Shown: positions 1 through 7,263, counted from the first letter of the stretch. The stretch is DNA of 10,000 bases from Chrysomallon squamiferum (GCA_012295275.1 CM022668.1:9337541-9347540), one strand, 5' to 3'. Made by a program: numbers and translations. Notes: generated by a model not told the origin, from the sequence alone.

Positions 1-3
1 GTT

Positions 4-8
<5 letters not shown>

Positions 9-40
<32 letters not shown>
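9..40. repeat. GA dinucleotide microsatellite
   Basis: Sixteen uninterrupted GA units directly visible, inside the upstream intron. Confidence 0.95.
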
Positions 41-44
<4 letters not shown>

Positions 45-458
45 ATAAAATAAAAATTAATGAATTTTAAAACATGCTATATAGAGATTCCAAATTATTT
101 AGAGAGTGGCAATGCAGGATACATGTCCAGTCTATGATTGCTGCTCTTGATCTGACTGACACTGTACATATATAAACATACAGAGATAGGTTTTCAAAGT
201 AACTGTTGGACAAATTTGTGCAAGTAGAAACTGAATTCTTATATGACTTGAACAAAATCCTGACTTTAATAATTTGATTCACACATGTATTGCTGCCTCT
301 CCAGTCAAAAAATCCTCAATATACCATGGTAAAAACATAATGGTAAAAAAAATATATATATAGAATAAAAACATATACATATTCATAGATATAAATATAT
401 TATATCTCCCTATATATATAATATATATTTTTTTTTAACATAGGCATATTCACATTAT

Positions 459-488
459 ACACACACACACACACACATATATATATAT
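459..488. repeat. Compound CA/TA microsatellite
   Basis: About nine AC units run straight into about six AT units. It lies 60 bases before the exon at 550 and is intronic. Confidence 0.9.
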
Positions 489-549
489 TAGATAAAGATA
501 TATTTAAAAGAGAGAAAAGAGTTTTGAGGTGTTGTGTTGTTTGTTTCAG

Positions 550-712
550 GTGTTTCTCAAGTACTACCATGCTGAAGAGCTTGCACGCAAGTATGAAGAT
601 CTGTGCAGGAAGGTGATTCTCATACAGTCCTGTGTGCGCAGCTGGCTGGCGCGAACTCGCTTCTTCCAGCATCGCTGGAGACTGGAGAAAGCAGCTCTGA
701 CGTTGCAGAAAT
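550..712 (+). CDS. MYO3: Class III myosin exon: converter end, IQ1 and start of IQ2
   Basis: Encodes 54 residues plus one base of the next codon. It begins VFLKYYH, the end of the myosin converter where the lever arm starts; MYO3A and MYO3B carry a closely similar FLKYYH followed by an LILIQ-type first IQ. Here IQ1 runs from VILIQSC at residue 22 through R30 and R35, and IQ2 begins at ALTLQK, residues 49-54, split by the intron. The IQs should bind calmodulin or a related light chain and stiffen the neck of an actin motor; class III myosins act in photoreceptors and hair-cell protrusions of other animals. The 5' border is TTTCAG and the donor is GTGAGT at 713, giving a phase 1 exit that matches the next exon. 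Kinase and motor domains are off-window. Class assignment rests on recalled family motifs, not a search. Confidence 0.93.
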
Positions 713-833
713 GTGAGTGTGCAACTATTGTCTCACTGTCTGTCTGTCTGTGTGTGGGTATGTGTGAGTGTGTGTGTGTCTGTATTCAAATGTCTGTTGG
801 GTTGGAGGGAAAGTGTATGGTGTTTTTTGAGTG

Positions 834-839
<6 letters not shown>

Positions 840-864
<25 letters not shown>
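840..864. repeat. TA dinucleotide microsatellite
   Basis: Twelve TA units in an unbroken run, intronic. Confidence 0.95.
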
Positions 865-1099
865 GTAGGCGTGTGTATATCTATTCATCTATCTAATATG
901 TTGGAGTGAAAGAGTGTGGTGTTTTTCAGTAGGTGATGTTTGAACTCATGTTTTCGTTTCGTCTGTGATTGAAGTATATGATGTGTATACATATTCTGAA
1001 AGGTGAACAAAATGGTATATGTATGGTTGAATAGATATATGTATAAACAACAGTGTTTGAATTTAACAGAAAAAACTATTTTGACCTTTTCTTCCAACC

Positions 1100-1365
1100 C
1101 AATATTATTATTGTTGTTACTGTTATATTTTTATTATTATCATCATTATTAATATTACTGTTGTTATCATTGTTGTTAGTATTATTATTATTGTTATTAT
1201 TATATTTTTAACAAGTATGATGATTATTGTTGTTATTTGTTTTTGTTGTTATGTTTACTGTTATTATTATTATTATTACTATTGATATTATTATTATGAT
1301 TATTGTTGTTGTTATTATCTTTATGGTTATTGTTATTGTTATTACTATTGTTATTGTTATTTTAT
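1100..1365. repeat. Decayed TTA/TTG trinucleotide tract
   Basis: Short runs of ATT, TTG and TTA units, interrupted by point changes, make up almost all of this stretch. It also serves as the T-rich 3' end of the intron before the exon at 1368. Confidence 0.85.
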
Positions 1366-1367
1366 AG

Positions 1368-1448
1368 ATGCGAGAGGGTGGAGGGTAAGAAAACAGTATG
1401 GTGGTGAATTAAGAAACAGACGTGCTGCTGCAATTCTTTTACAGAAAG
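1368..1448 (+). CDS. MYO3: Class III myosin exon: end of IQ2 and start of IQ3
   Basis: An 81-nt exon that, with the carried T, gives 27 residues beginning YARGWRVRKQYGG and ending AAAILLQK. The first part completes IQ2 (LQK-YARGWRVRK), a good match to IQxxxRGxxxR. The last residues start IQ3, which the next exon completes. Both borders are phase 1, so this exon equals one 27-residue IQ repeat and can be skipped in frame. The acceptor is TTTATAG. The donor, GTTTCA at 1449, is weak: beyond GT it matches the usual GTRAGT poorly. That is compatible with regulated inclusion, though nothing in the sequence proves it. The exon is too short and too closely flanked by stops to show as a long open frame. 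It is supported by the phase fit and the unbroken IQ motifs on both sides. Confidence 0.92.
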
Positions 1449-1465
1449 GTTTCAATTTTAATATT

Positions 1466-1576
1466 CTGTCTGTCTGTCTGTCTGTGTGCATGTATGTGTA
1501 TGTTTGTATACTGGTATTGATATATGTATGTATGCATGTATGTATGCATGTATGTATTTATTATGTATATATATGT

Positions 1577-1609
<33 letters not shown>

Positions 1610-1674
1610 TTATTATGTATTTATTATGTATGTATGTATGTTTGTATGTATTTATGTATGTATGTTCATATTTC
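1466..1674. repeat. TGTC, TATG and TG microsatellite cluster
   Basis: TGTC units at 1466-1487 pass into imperfect TATG/TGTA units. An uninterrupted TG run lies at 1577-1599, followed by more TATG/TTTA units. Intronic. Confidence 0.92.
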
Positions 1675-1793
1675 ACTCAGACTTTGTTAGTGTTGTTTAT
1701 TGTTGTTCCTCATCTTCTTCTGTTTGTCTGTCAGTTTGTACTAATACTTCCACAAACCATTTATAATTCTGTCCATATAACATTACTTTTTCA

Positions 1794-1805
1794 AATAATA
1801 ATAAC

Positions 1806-1837
<32 letters not shown>
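1794..1837. repeat. AAT trinucleotide microsatellite
   Basis: About 14 AAT units with one C interruption. It is one of few places where the purine-rich strand of the TTA/AAT repeat is on the sense strand. Confidence 0.92.
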
Positions 1838-1841
<4 letters not shown>

Positions 1842-2154
1842 GAAATACCAGCTAATATAGATATGTATATTTTTCAGTCCACATGCCTGTCACTCTGTCT
1901 GTCTGTCTTTTGTAGGTTTTACAATAGTTATAAAATCCTCTTCTTAAAGAAATATCAATGAATGTGGACGTCCTTTTGTCTGTATTCCTTCATGTATGTT
2001 TGTGTGTCCATCAGCAATTTTCAATGATGCTGTGTTACTGGCTAGCTTCATTCTTTCTTTCTTACAAATTAAACCTGTTTGTCAGTCTGTGTGTCTGTCT
2101 GTCTTTGTCAATCTGTCTGTTAGTACATTAACTCTGATGTGGTTTTTTTTCCAG

Positions 2155-2316
2155 TGATGCGAGGGTACTGGACAAGGAAGAAATATCGGCCACAGATAGA
2201 AGAACGACACAATGCTTGTCTCAAACTGCAGTCAGCTTTCAGAGGTCACATGACCCGCAAAAAGGTCAAACTGGAGAGGTCAGAGGAACAGTTGAATGCT
2301 ATCAAAATACAGAGAG
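2155..2316 (+). CDS. MYO3: Class III myosin exon: end of IQ3, IQ4 and start of IQ5
   Basis: A 162-nt exon, exactly twice the size of the preceding 81-nt exon. It encodes 54 residues with the carried G. VMRGYWTRKKY completes IQ3, CLKLQSAFRGHMTRKK is a full IQ4, and AIKIQR starts IQ5. The conserved glutamines fall at residues 26 and 53 of the exon, continuing the 27-residue spacing of the earlier IQs. The acceptor is a T8 tract plus CCAG and the donor is GTAAAA at 2317. Both borders are phase 1, so skipping would remove exactly two IQ repeats and keep the frame. An open frame in the genome runs on for seven residues past the donor to a stop, but the IQ motif continues only in the next exon, which supports splicing here. 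Its ligand would be calmodulin or a related light chain. Confidence 0.94.
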
Positions 2317-2594
2317 GTAAAAGCTGTGCTAGACTCTAAAAATTGGTGAAATTATTGAATTAATTAAAAAGAAATGTCTTATATGGACAAATTATTTTAA
2401 AAAAAAATAATAATTGTAATTGAAAAAAATTAAAAATAAAACTTTGCTAACTGACTTTATTTAAATGGACAAACAGTAAGATATAAACAAGTAAACAACT
2501 TAAAAATTGAACCATACATAGTCTGGTTTTTTTGTTGTTGTTGTTGTTATTATTATTACATAACTGCTAATAACATCACTAATTTATTATTCAG
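2317..2594 (+). other. Intron between the third and fourth exons
   Basis: A phase 1 intron of 278 bases, GTAAAA to ATTCAG. AT-rich, with an A-rich stretch near 2396-2450 and TTG/TTA units at 2527-2559 before the acceptor. Nothing else is seen in it. Confidence 0.88.
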
Positions 2595-2779
2595 CATTTC
2601 GAGGTCACCGTGCAAAGGTTGCAGCGAGAGAACTCAGAACAGAAAAGAAAAAAGAAGAGGAACGTGCTGCCCTGATAATACAGAAATATTTTCGCCGGTG
2701 GAAGTCAAAAACTGTCTATCAGCAGTTGATGCTGTACAAGAGTCAAAGAGAAACACAGCTAATTTACTTTACACAGCAG
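2595..2779 (+). CDS. MYO3: Class III myosin exon: end of IQ5, IQ6 and neck-tail junction
   Basis: A 185-nt exon encoding 62 residues. AFRGHRAKVAAREL completes IQ5. A charged stretch (TEKKKEEER, residues 16-24) precedes IQ6 (ALIIQKYFRRWKSK, glutamine at residue 30). The exon ends QLIYFTQQ, which leads into the tail. IQ6 lies 31 residues after IQ5, whereas all earlier spacings are 27. The entry is phase 1 and the exit phase 0. The acceptor is TTATTCAG and the donor CAG|GTAGAG at 2780. The last 21 coding bases and the donor are the first unit of a tandem repeat running on to 3376, so further copies of the donor follow. Using the first donor gives QQ joined to VEMYG in frame. Any later donor brings in a TAA at 2810-2812. 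Confidence 0.93.
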
Positions 2780-3376
2780 GTAGAGCTTTTTAATATGACT
2801 AGAAACAGTTAATTTACTTTACACAGCAGGTAGAGCTTTTTAATATCAGTAGAAACACAGTTAATTTACTTTACACAGCAGGTAGAGCTTTTTAATATCA
2901 GTGGAAACAGTTAATTTAGTTTACACAGCAGGTAGAGCTTTTTAATATGAGTAGAAACAGTTAATTTACTTTACACGGCAGGTAGAGCTTTTTAATAACA
3001 GTAGAAACACAGTTAATTTACTTTACACAGCAGGTAGAGCTTTTTAATATGAGTAGAAACACAGTTAATTTACTTTACACAGCAGGTAGAGCTTTTTAAT
3101 ATCAGCAGAAACACAGTTAATTTACTTTACACAGCAGGTAGAGCTTTTTAATATCAGCAGAAACACAGTTAATTTACTTTACACAGCAGGTAGAACTTTT
3201 TAATATCAGCAGAAACACAGTTAATTTACTTTACACGGCAGGTAGAGCTTTTTAATATCAGCAGAAACACAGTTAATTTACTTTACACAGCAGGTAGAGC
3301 TTTTTAATATCAGCAGAAACACAGTTAATTTACTTTACACAGCAGATAGAACTTTTTAATAACAGTAGAAACACTT
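2759..3376 (+). repeat. 50/52-bp minisatellite containing the exon 4 splice donor
   Basis: Twelve tandem units start at 2759, 2809, 2861, 2911, 2961, 3013, 3065, 3117, 3169, 3221, 3273 and 3325. Three early units are 50 bp (starting 2759, 2861 and 2911) and the rest 52 bp, the difference being an AC in the GAAACAC segment; the 50-bp unit starting at 2911 also ends GAAACAG. Unit 1 spans the last 21 bases of the exon and the splice donor. Units 1-11 keep CAG|GTAGA, with small changes (GGCAGG at 2961 and 3221; GTAGAAC at 3169). In unit 12 the GT is changed to GA. Most units also hold an ATCAG, so each carries both acceptor-like and donor-like words. Confidence 0.95.
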
Positions 3377-3676
3377 CAATCAAACACTAATTATTTTTGT
3401 TATTACAGCTACTACTACCAGTACTACTACTTCTTTACCTACAGTTACTAGTACTAATTAGTACAGTTGGTATTGTTGTTGTTGTTGTTACTACTGTTGT
3501 TATCATTATTATACTGTTACTGGCACTAGTAGTAGTACTAATGTTACTATTTCCATTACTGTTATTATTATTATTACTATTACTATTATTATTATTACTA
3601 TTATACTATTACAATAACTATTAATATTACTACTATTATTATTAGTTACTATTATTATTAAAATTATTACTATTAC

Positions 3677-3718
<42 letters not shown>

Positions 3719-3812
3719 TATTATCACTATTATTACTATTACTATTATTACTATTATTATTATTACTATTATTATTACTATTACTATTACTGTTACTATT
3801 ATTATTATTTAG
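2780..3812 (+). other. Intron between the fourth and fifth exons
   Basis: A phase 0 intron of 1033 bases, GTAGAG to TTTAG. Apart from a short spacer at about 3377-3408 it consists of the splice-site minisatellite and then TTA/ACT trinucleotide repeats up to the acceptor. A second acceptor-like site with a CACTAAT branch word and a T-rich tract ends at 3408 (see findings). Confidence 0.88.
3409..3810. repeat. TTA/CTA/TTG trinucleotide block
   Basis: About 400 bases of imperfect CTA, GTA, TTG and TTA units, turning into mostly TTA with TAC interruptions after 3550. The repeat reaches the acceptor of the next exon, replacing a normal pyrimidine tract. Hydrophobic poly-Leu/Ile frames on both strands come from the repeat. 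Confidence 0.93.
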
Positions 3813-4112
3813 GTTGAGATGTATGGTAATGAAGCCTATCAGTGCATGGTTAACACCCAGACAATCGAGGGTCCCATAGAAAACTATAAAGAACCGCTGT
3901 CACCCAAGTATCCGTCCACATCGTCAGAGAACACTGACGATGCTGGCTTGGCGATGCTGCACTCCATCGTGGAGACGGAGACGGAGAGGCAGCAGACGTT
4001 TGAGGAGAAGCTGAAGATGTTTGACGTGGACGAGTCGAGAATAGAGCATCTCCGCAAGATGAACGACGTGAAAACGTTGATGCCGACTGCGGAGCAGAGT
4101 TACTACGACAGC
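3813..4112 (+). CDS. MYO3: Class III myosin exon: first tail segment
   Basis: A 300-nt exon giving 100 residues, phase 0 at both ends. It starts VEMYGNEAYQ, following QQ from the previous exon, and ends EQSYYDS before a strong GTAAGT donor at 4113. The first half is rich in Pro, Ser and Thr (EPLSPKYPSTSS). The second half is highly charged (ETETERQQTFEEKLKMFDVDE, then IEHLRKM), probably a short helix. No named domain is recognised. It is clearly more GC-rich than the flanking introns. The genomic frame stays open through the donor into a leucine-coding repeat until 4421, but the strong donor and the matching next exon favour splicing. Assignment to the same gene rests on frame continuity and spacing. 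Confidence 0.91.
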
Positions 4113-4119
4113 GTAAGTT

Positions 4120-4560
4120 TCCTATTGTTGTTGTTGTTGTTGTTGATGATGGTGATGCTACTGTCACTGTTGCTGCTGTTGCTACAACTACAGTTACTGT
4201 TGCTCTTGTTATTGGTGTTGTTCTTGTTGTTGTTATTACTACTGCTGCAACTGTTACTATTATTATTATTATTATTATTATTACTATTATTACTATTATT
4301 ATTATTATTATTATTATTATTACTACTACTGCTTAAAATACTATTACTGTTCTTTATATTATTGGTGATGTTGATTTTATTAATACCATTGTTTTTATTA
4401 TTATTGTTAGTTTATCATTAATAATAGCTTTCCACTACTGAACTGCTACTGTTATTATTATTATTATTATTATTATTGTTAATATTATTATTATTACCAG
4501 TACTATTATTATTATTATTACCACAACTACTACCACTGCTGCTGCTACTGTTGTTGTTCT
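4120..4560. repeat. TTG/CTG/TTA trinucleotide block
   Basis: Imperfect trinucleotide units, with a long TTA portion at about 4255-4325 and others at about 4450-4520. Read on from the preceding exon it encodes mainly leucine. Confidence 0.92.
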
Positions 4561-4740
4561 TGTTGTAATTGTTGTTGTCAATTTGTGGGTTTTTTTTTTT
4601 TATATTGTTTCTTGCCCCTAAACCAGAATTGTAAATACACACAAACATATACATGTACACATAAACATTATACACATGTATACACATAAAACATACAGAG
4701 ACAAACATACGTAAACAGAACACCGTGACACATGCACATG

Positions 4741-4780
4741 CACACACACACACACACACACACGCACGCACACACACACA
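4741..4780. repeat. CA dinucleotide microsatellite
   Basis: Twenty CA-type units with two CG interruptions, intronic. Confidence 0.95.
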
Positions 4781-4861
4781 TCTAAAGTAAAGTGACTGCT
4801 AATTACAAAGACTGTTCTGAAAATGATATTTATCTGTTTTTTAATCTTTTCTTTATTTCAG

Positions 4862-4932
4862 CTTGCTGAGAACAACAACAAATCTGTAAATTTCAGAGTT
4901 CAGAGTATACAGAATGGAATAAACTCAGAAAA
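4862..4932 (+). CDS. MYO3: Class III myosin tail exon, 71 nt
   Basis: Encodes 23 residues plus two bases: LAENNNKSVNFRVQSIQNGI and then NSE. It follows a good CTTTATTTCAG acceptor and ends at a consensus GTAAGT donor. Phase 0 in, phase 2 out, matching the neighbours on both sides. It is rich in Asn and Ser and has no recognised domain. It is too short for an ORF search and is called from splice sites and frame continuity. Confidence 0.85.
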
Positions 4933-5156
4933 GTAAGTAATCTCCATATCCAACAGTATAACATAATATACGTAAGTTATAACATGATGCAAAATACATT
5001 TACTACTCGCAAACACACACACACACATATACATACATACATAGAGAGAGACACACACACACATACACATTAATATTTTAATATGCATTTATATCTGTAC
5101 AAGACAGTGTGTGTACTTGTTTGTCACCAAAACCCAAAACTTTATTGTTATTACAG
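4933..5156 (+). other. Intron between the sixth and seventh exons
   Basis: A phase 2 intron of 224 bases, GTAAGT to TTACAG. It contains CA, CATA and GA microsatellite units at about 5010-5066. Confidence 0.85.
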
Positions 5157-5207
5157 ATGTGTGCCACAAGTACAGATAAATGGTGAAGACTGTGCAGAAA
5201 AAGAAGA
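5157..5207 (+). CDS. MYO3: Class III myosin tail exon, 51 nt
   Basis: With the two carried bases it encodes K, then CVPQVQINGEDCAEKE, plus two bases of a glutamate codon. The acceptor is GTTATTACAG and the donor GTAAGT. Phase 2 at both ends, so it is skippable in frame. Acidic, with no known domain. It is the shortest exon here and depends on splice-site quality and phase fit. Confidence 0.81.
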
Positions 5208-5356
5208 GTAAGTTGTTTTTTTGTTTGTTCCTTTTTTTTTTCGATTTTTTTTTTAATGTCGTTAGTGATTGTGTTAATTAATTTATTTTTTATTTAATTA
5301 TTTTGAACTTTAACAACACCTTTTTGCTTTAACACAGACACTTTCACTCACAGAGT

Positions 5357-5394
5357 CACAGACAGACAGACAGACAGAAAGACAGATATTTACA
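5357..5394. repeat. GACA tetranucleotide microsatellite
   Basis: GACA units with an AAAG interruption; the reverse complement of the TGTC units found in earlier introns. Confidence 0.9.
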
Positions 5395-5970
5395 TACTTA
5401 CAGACAGACATGTACATATGTTTCTGTTTGTAATTAAATTTCTTTTTCACAAACAGGTTCAATGGGTTTTTCTGGGGTGAAGGTTCTTTGTAAATTATTT
5501 CTTTATAATTTTGTTGTTATTTTTCTTTTTCGTTTATATTACATAAGTTTTAAGAAATAAGATAGTACAGATTAAATTATATTGTTATTATTTACATTAT
5601 TATTCTTATTATTCTTCTTATTATTATTATTATTACTAAAATCACCTGCTTTTTTCATATAATCTTGTGTGTTTATAACACAACTAAACTTCTAATCAAC
5701 AGTTAACAGATTCTTATGTATTTGCCTTGTGTAATCAGTTTTATTTTGTTATTTATTTATTTATTTATTTATTTTTATTTTTTATTATTATTATTTATTT
5801 TTTTATTATTATTGTTATTATTATTTTTTTAATCTTGATTCATTTGTTAACTGTTTCCAGTTAGGTTAATTTTTTTTTGAAATCATTATTTTTCACAGTG
5901 TGTACATTATTAATTTTTTTTGAGGTTTCCATTTTCTTATTTATTATTATTAAAATCATAAATTGTTGGT

Positions 5971-5973
<3 letters not shown>

Positions 5974-6019
<46 letters not shown>
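5974..6019. repeat. 46-base T homopolymer
   Basis: An uninterrupted T run on the plus strand, 46 bases before a change to AGCTATAA. It could be an old poly(A) tail on the minus strand, but no element body is recognised beside it. Exact length is likely unstable and prone to sequencing error. Confidence 0.9.
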
Positions 6020-6021
<2 letters not shown>

Positions 6022-6065
6022 CTATAATAGTCATTACTGTTTTTATTTTGTGTTATTATTATTGC

Positions 6066-6122
<57 letters not shown>
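6066..6122. repeat. TTA trinucleotide microsatellite
   Basis: About 19 TTA units, nearly perfect, 46 bases downstream of the T homopolymer. Confidence 0.95.
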
Positions 6123-6123
<1 letters not shown>

Positions 6124-6205
6124 GTTCTTGTTATCATAATTTAATTTCACAATTTGCTTAATTTTGTTATTGTTAATTACCATTTTATTAAAAATTCCTC
6201 CCTTG

Positions 6206-6214
6206 TTTTTTTTT

Positions 6215-6243
<29 letters not shown>
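6206..6243. repeat. T-rich run near the eighth exon
   Basis: T9, one C, then T28. It ends 35 bases before the exon at 6279 and may act as its pyrimidine tract. Confidence 0.92.
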
Positions 6244-6247
<4 letters not shown>

Positions 6248-6278
6248 AATTATTTTATAATTTATGTTGTGTTTATAG

Positions 6279-6359
6279 GGAGGTGGGATACACAGATGGA
6301 AACACCCATCTTTCCCGTTTGCAACTGGCAAAATCTGTCGCTAAGGCGTTTTTGGCTAA
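6279..6359 (+). CDS. MYO3: Class III myosin tail exon, 81 nt
   Basis: With two carried bases it encodes EEVGYTDGNTHLSR and then LQLAKSVAKAFLA, plus two bases. The second half looks like a short amphipathic helix. The acceptor is GTTTATAG and the donor is GTTAGT at 6360. Phase 2 in and out, so it is skippable in frame. Its 81-nt length equals the single-IQ exon, but the sequence is unrelated to an IQ, so the match is chance. No domain recognised. Confidence 0.86.
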
Positions 6360-6740
6360 GTTAGTTTACGATGTTATCGAGAATGTTTTTTGTTATTGTG
6401 ATAACAGCTGTATTGCATGGGCTTTCTACTAACTCTTTGTTATTGTTATTATTGTTGTTATTATTCATGTTATTCATATATTATTTATGTTATTAGTACT
6501 ATTATTATTATTATTTTGTAATTTTTTAATTTATTTATTTAATTTATTTATATATATATAATATTTTAATCAATAATTTATAGAGTTTTATGCCTTATTA
6601 TTTTTCTTAATAAATATTAACATAGTGGTTTTGTTAACATTAACTGAAAATAATCAATATAGTTACAGTCTGAACATTTGTTTATTCAGTTCTAACCAGT
6701 GCTGCTAATAATCTTAATATCCTAGGATGCTGATATTTTT

Positions 6741-7039
6741 TTCATATTATTATTATTATTACTTTTTTTTATCAGTTTTTCAAATGTATATATAGTTCTT
6801 TTTAATGAATTAATTTATTTATTAATTTATTAGTTATTATTCCACTTACATATTTTTTATTGTCAGTTTGTGTATACGGTTTGTTGCTGTTTTCATATTA
6901 TTATTATTACTTTTTTTTATCAGTTTTTGAAATTTATTTATAGTTCTTTTTCATTTATTAATTAATTTATTTATTTATTAGTTATTATTCTACTTACAAA
7001 TTTTAAATTGTCAGTTTGTGTATACGGTTTGTTGCTGTT
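6741..7039 (+). repeat. Tandem duplication of about 150 bp
   Basis: Two copies, 6741-6891 and 6892-7039. Each runs from TTCATATTATTATTATTA through TTTTTTTTATCAGTTTTT to TTGTGTATACGGTTTGTTGC and TGTTTTCAT. They differ by scattered substitutions and small length changes in the ATT and TTTA parts, so the duplication is not recent. No coding content. Confidence 0.9.
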
Positions 7040-7263
7040 TTCATCAAAAATACAACTTAGAGCAGACTATTTGAATTTTATTTTTTTTGAGTAGAATGTG
7101 GTTTACGTGGATAAAACAGTTCATCAGTGGGTGACATGATTAAAACTTGGTAGTAAAATAGTGAATGCATGTTTATAATATGTGTATTGAGTGTGTGTGT
7201 GTGGTTGTGTGTGTGTGTGTGAATGAGAGAGAGAGAGTGTGTTTTTGTTTACTACAATCAGTG

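Larger units (their letters stand above)
1..549 (+). other. 3' part of an upstream intron
   Basis: Non-coding and AT-rich, with many stops in all frames. It holds a GA run at the left edge, TA-rich stretches around 347-428 and a CA/TA block at 459-488. It ends with a GT/T-rich tract and TTTCAG at 544-549, directly before the first exon. The preceding exon, expected to encode the last part of the myosin motor, is outside the window. No promoter or other gene is seen. Confidence 0.8.
713..1367 (+). other. Intron between the first and second exons
   Basis: A phase 1 intron of 655 bases, GTGAGT to TTATAG. It contains a TGTC/TG-rich block at 737-780, a TA run at 840-864 and, from about 1100, a decayed TTA/TTG trinucleotide stretch reaching almost to the acceptor. 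I see no gene in it; open frames on either strand here are short and low in complexity. Confidence 0.88.
1449..2154 (+). other. Intron between the second and third exons
   Basis: A phase 1 intron of 706 bases, GTTTCA to TTCCAG. It carries TGTC repeats at 1466-1487, 1894-1907 and 2081-2121, a TATG/TG block at 1489-1674 and an AAT run at 1794-1837. The open frames on both strands over 1458-1860 read through these repeats, giving Met-Tyr-Val-Cys or Tyr-Ile-His strings, and are not genes. Confidence 0.88.
4113..4861 (+). other. Intron between the fifth and sixth exons
   Basis: A phase 0 intron of 749 bases, GTAAGT to TTTCAG. It has TTG units at 4124-4145, TTA/CTG blocks to about 4560, a T10 run near 4590 and CA-rich sequence at 4637-4780. 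The final 60 bases form a normal pyrimidine-rich 3' end. No gene is seen; the minus-strand open frame over 4418-4777 is repeat-derived. Confidence 0.88.
5208..6278 (+). other. Intron between the seventh and eighth exons
   Basis: A phase 2 intron of 1071 bases, GTAAGT to TTATAG. Contents: a GACA cluster at about 5357-5394, TTA and TTAT tracts at 5595-5637 and 5755-5830, a 46-base T run at 5974-6019, TTA units at 6066-6122 and a second T-rich run at 6206-6243. No coding segment is seen; plus-strand frames over 5877-6364 read Phe and Tyr from the T and TTA runs. Confidence 0.87.

Noticed and set aside
67-672. Minus-strand open frames of 71 and 90 residues at the left edge
   Set aside because: The first lies in AT-rich intron with no recognisable product. 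The second crosses a CA/TA microsatellite and the antisense of the first exon.
1458-1860. Cys/Tyr/Val-rich and His/Thr-rich open frames on both strands
   Set aside because: Direct translations of TATG, TG and CA microsatellites.
3850-4167. Minus-strand open frame of 105 residues
   Set aside because: It is the antisense of the real tail exon at 3813-4112, Ser/Thr/Ala/Pro-rich from its GC content, with no domain. The plus-strand frame has splice-site and phase support.
6279-6359. 81-nt exon as another IQ-unit duplicate
   Set aside because: Only the length matches. Its phase is 2 rather than 1, and the residues contain no IQ motif.
6360-6500. TACTAAC at about 6427 followed by a T-rich tract and TTATTAG near 6496, resembling a branch point and acceptor
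   Set aside because: The sequence after it is TTA repeat with stops and no coding character, so no extra exon is supported.
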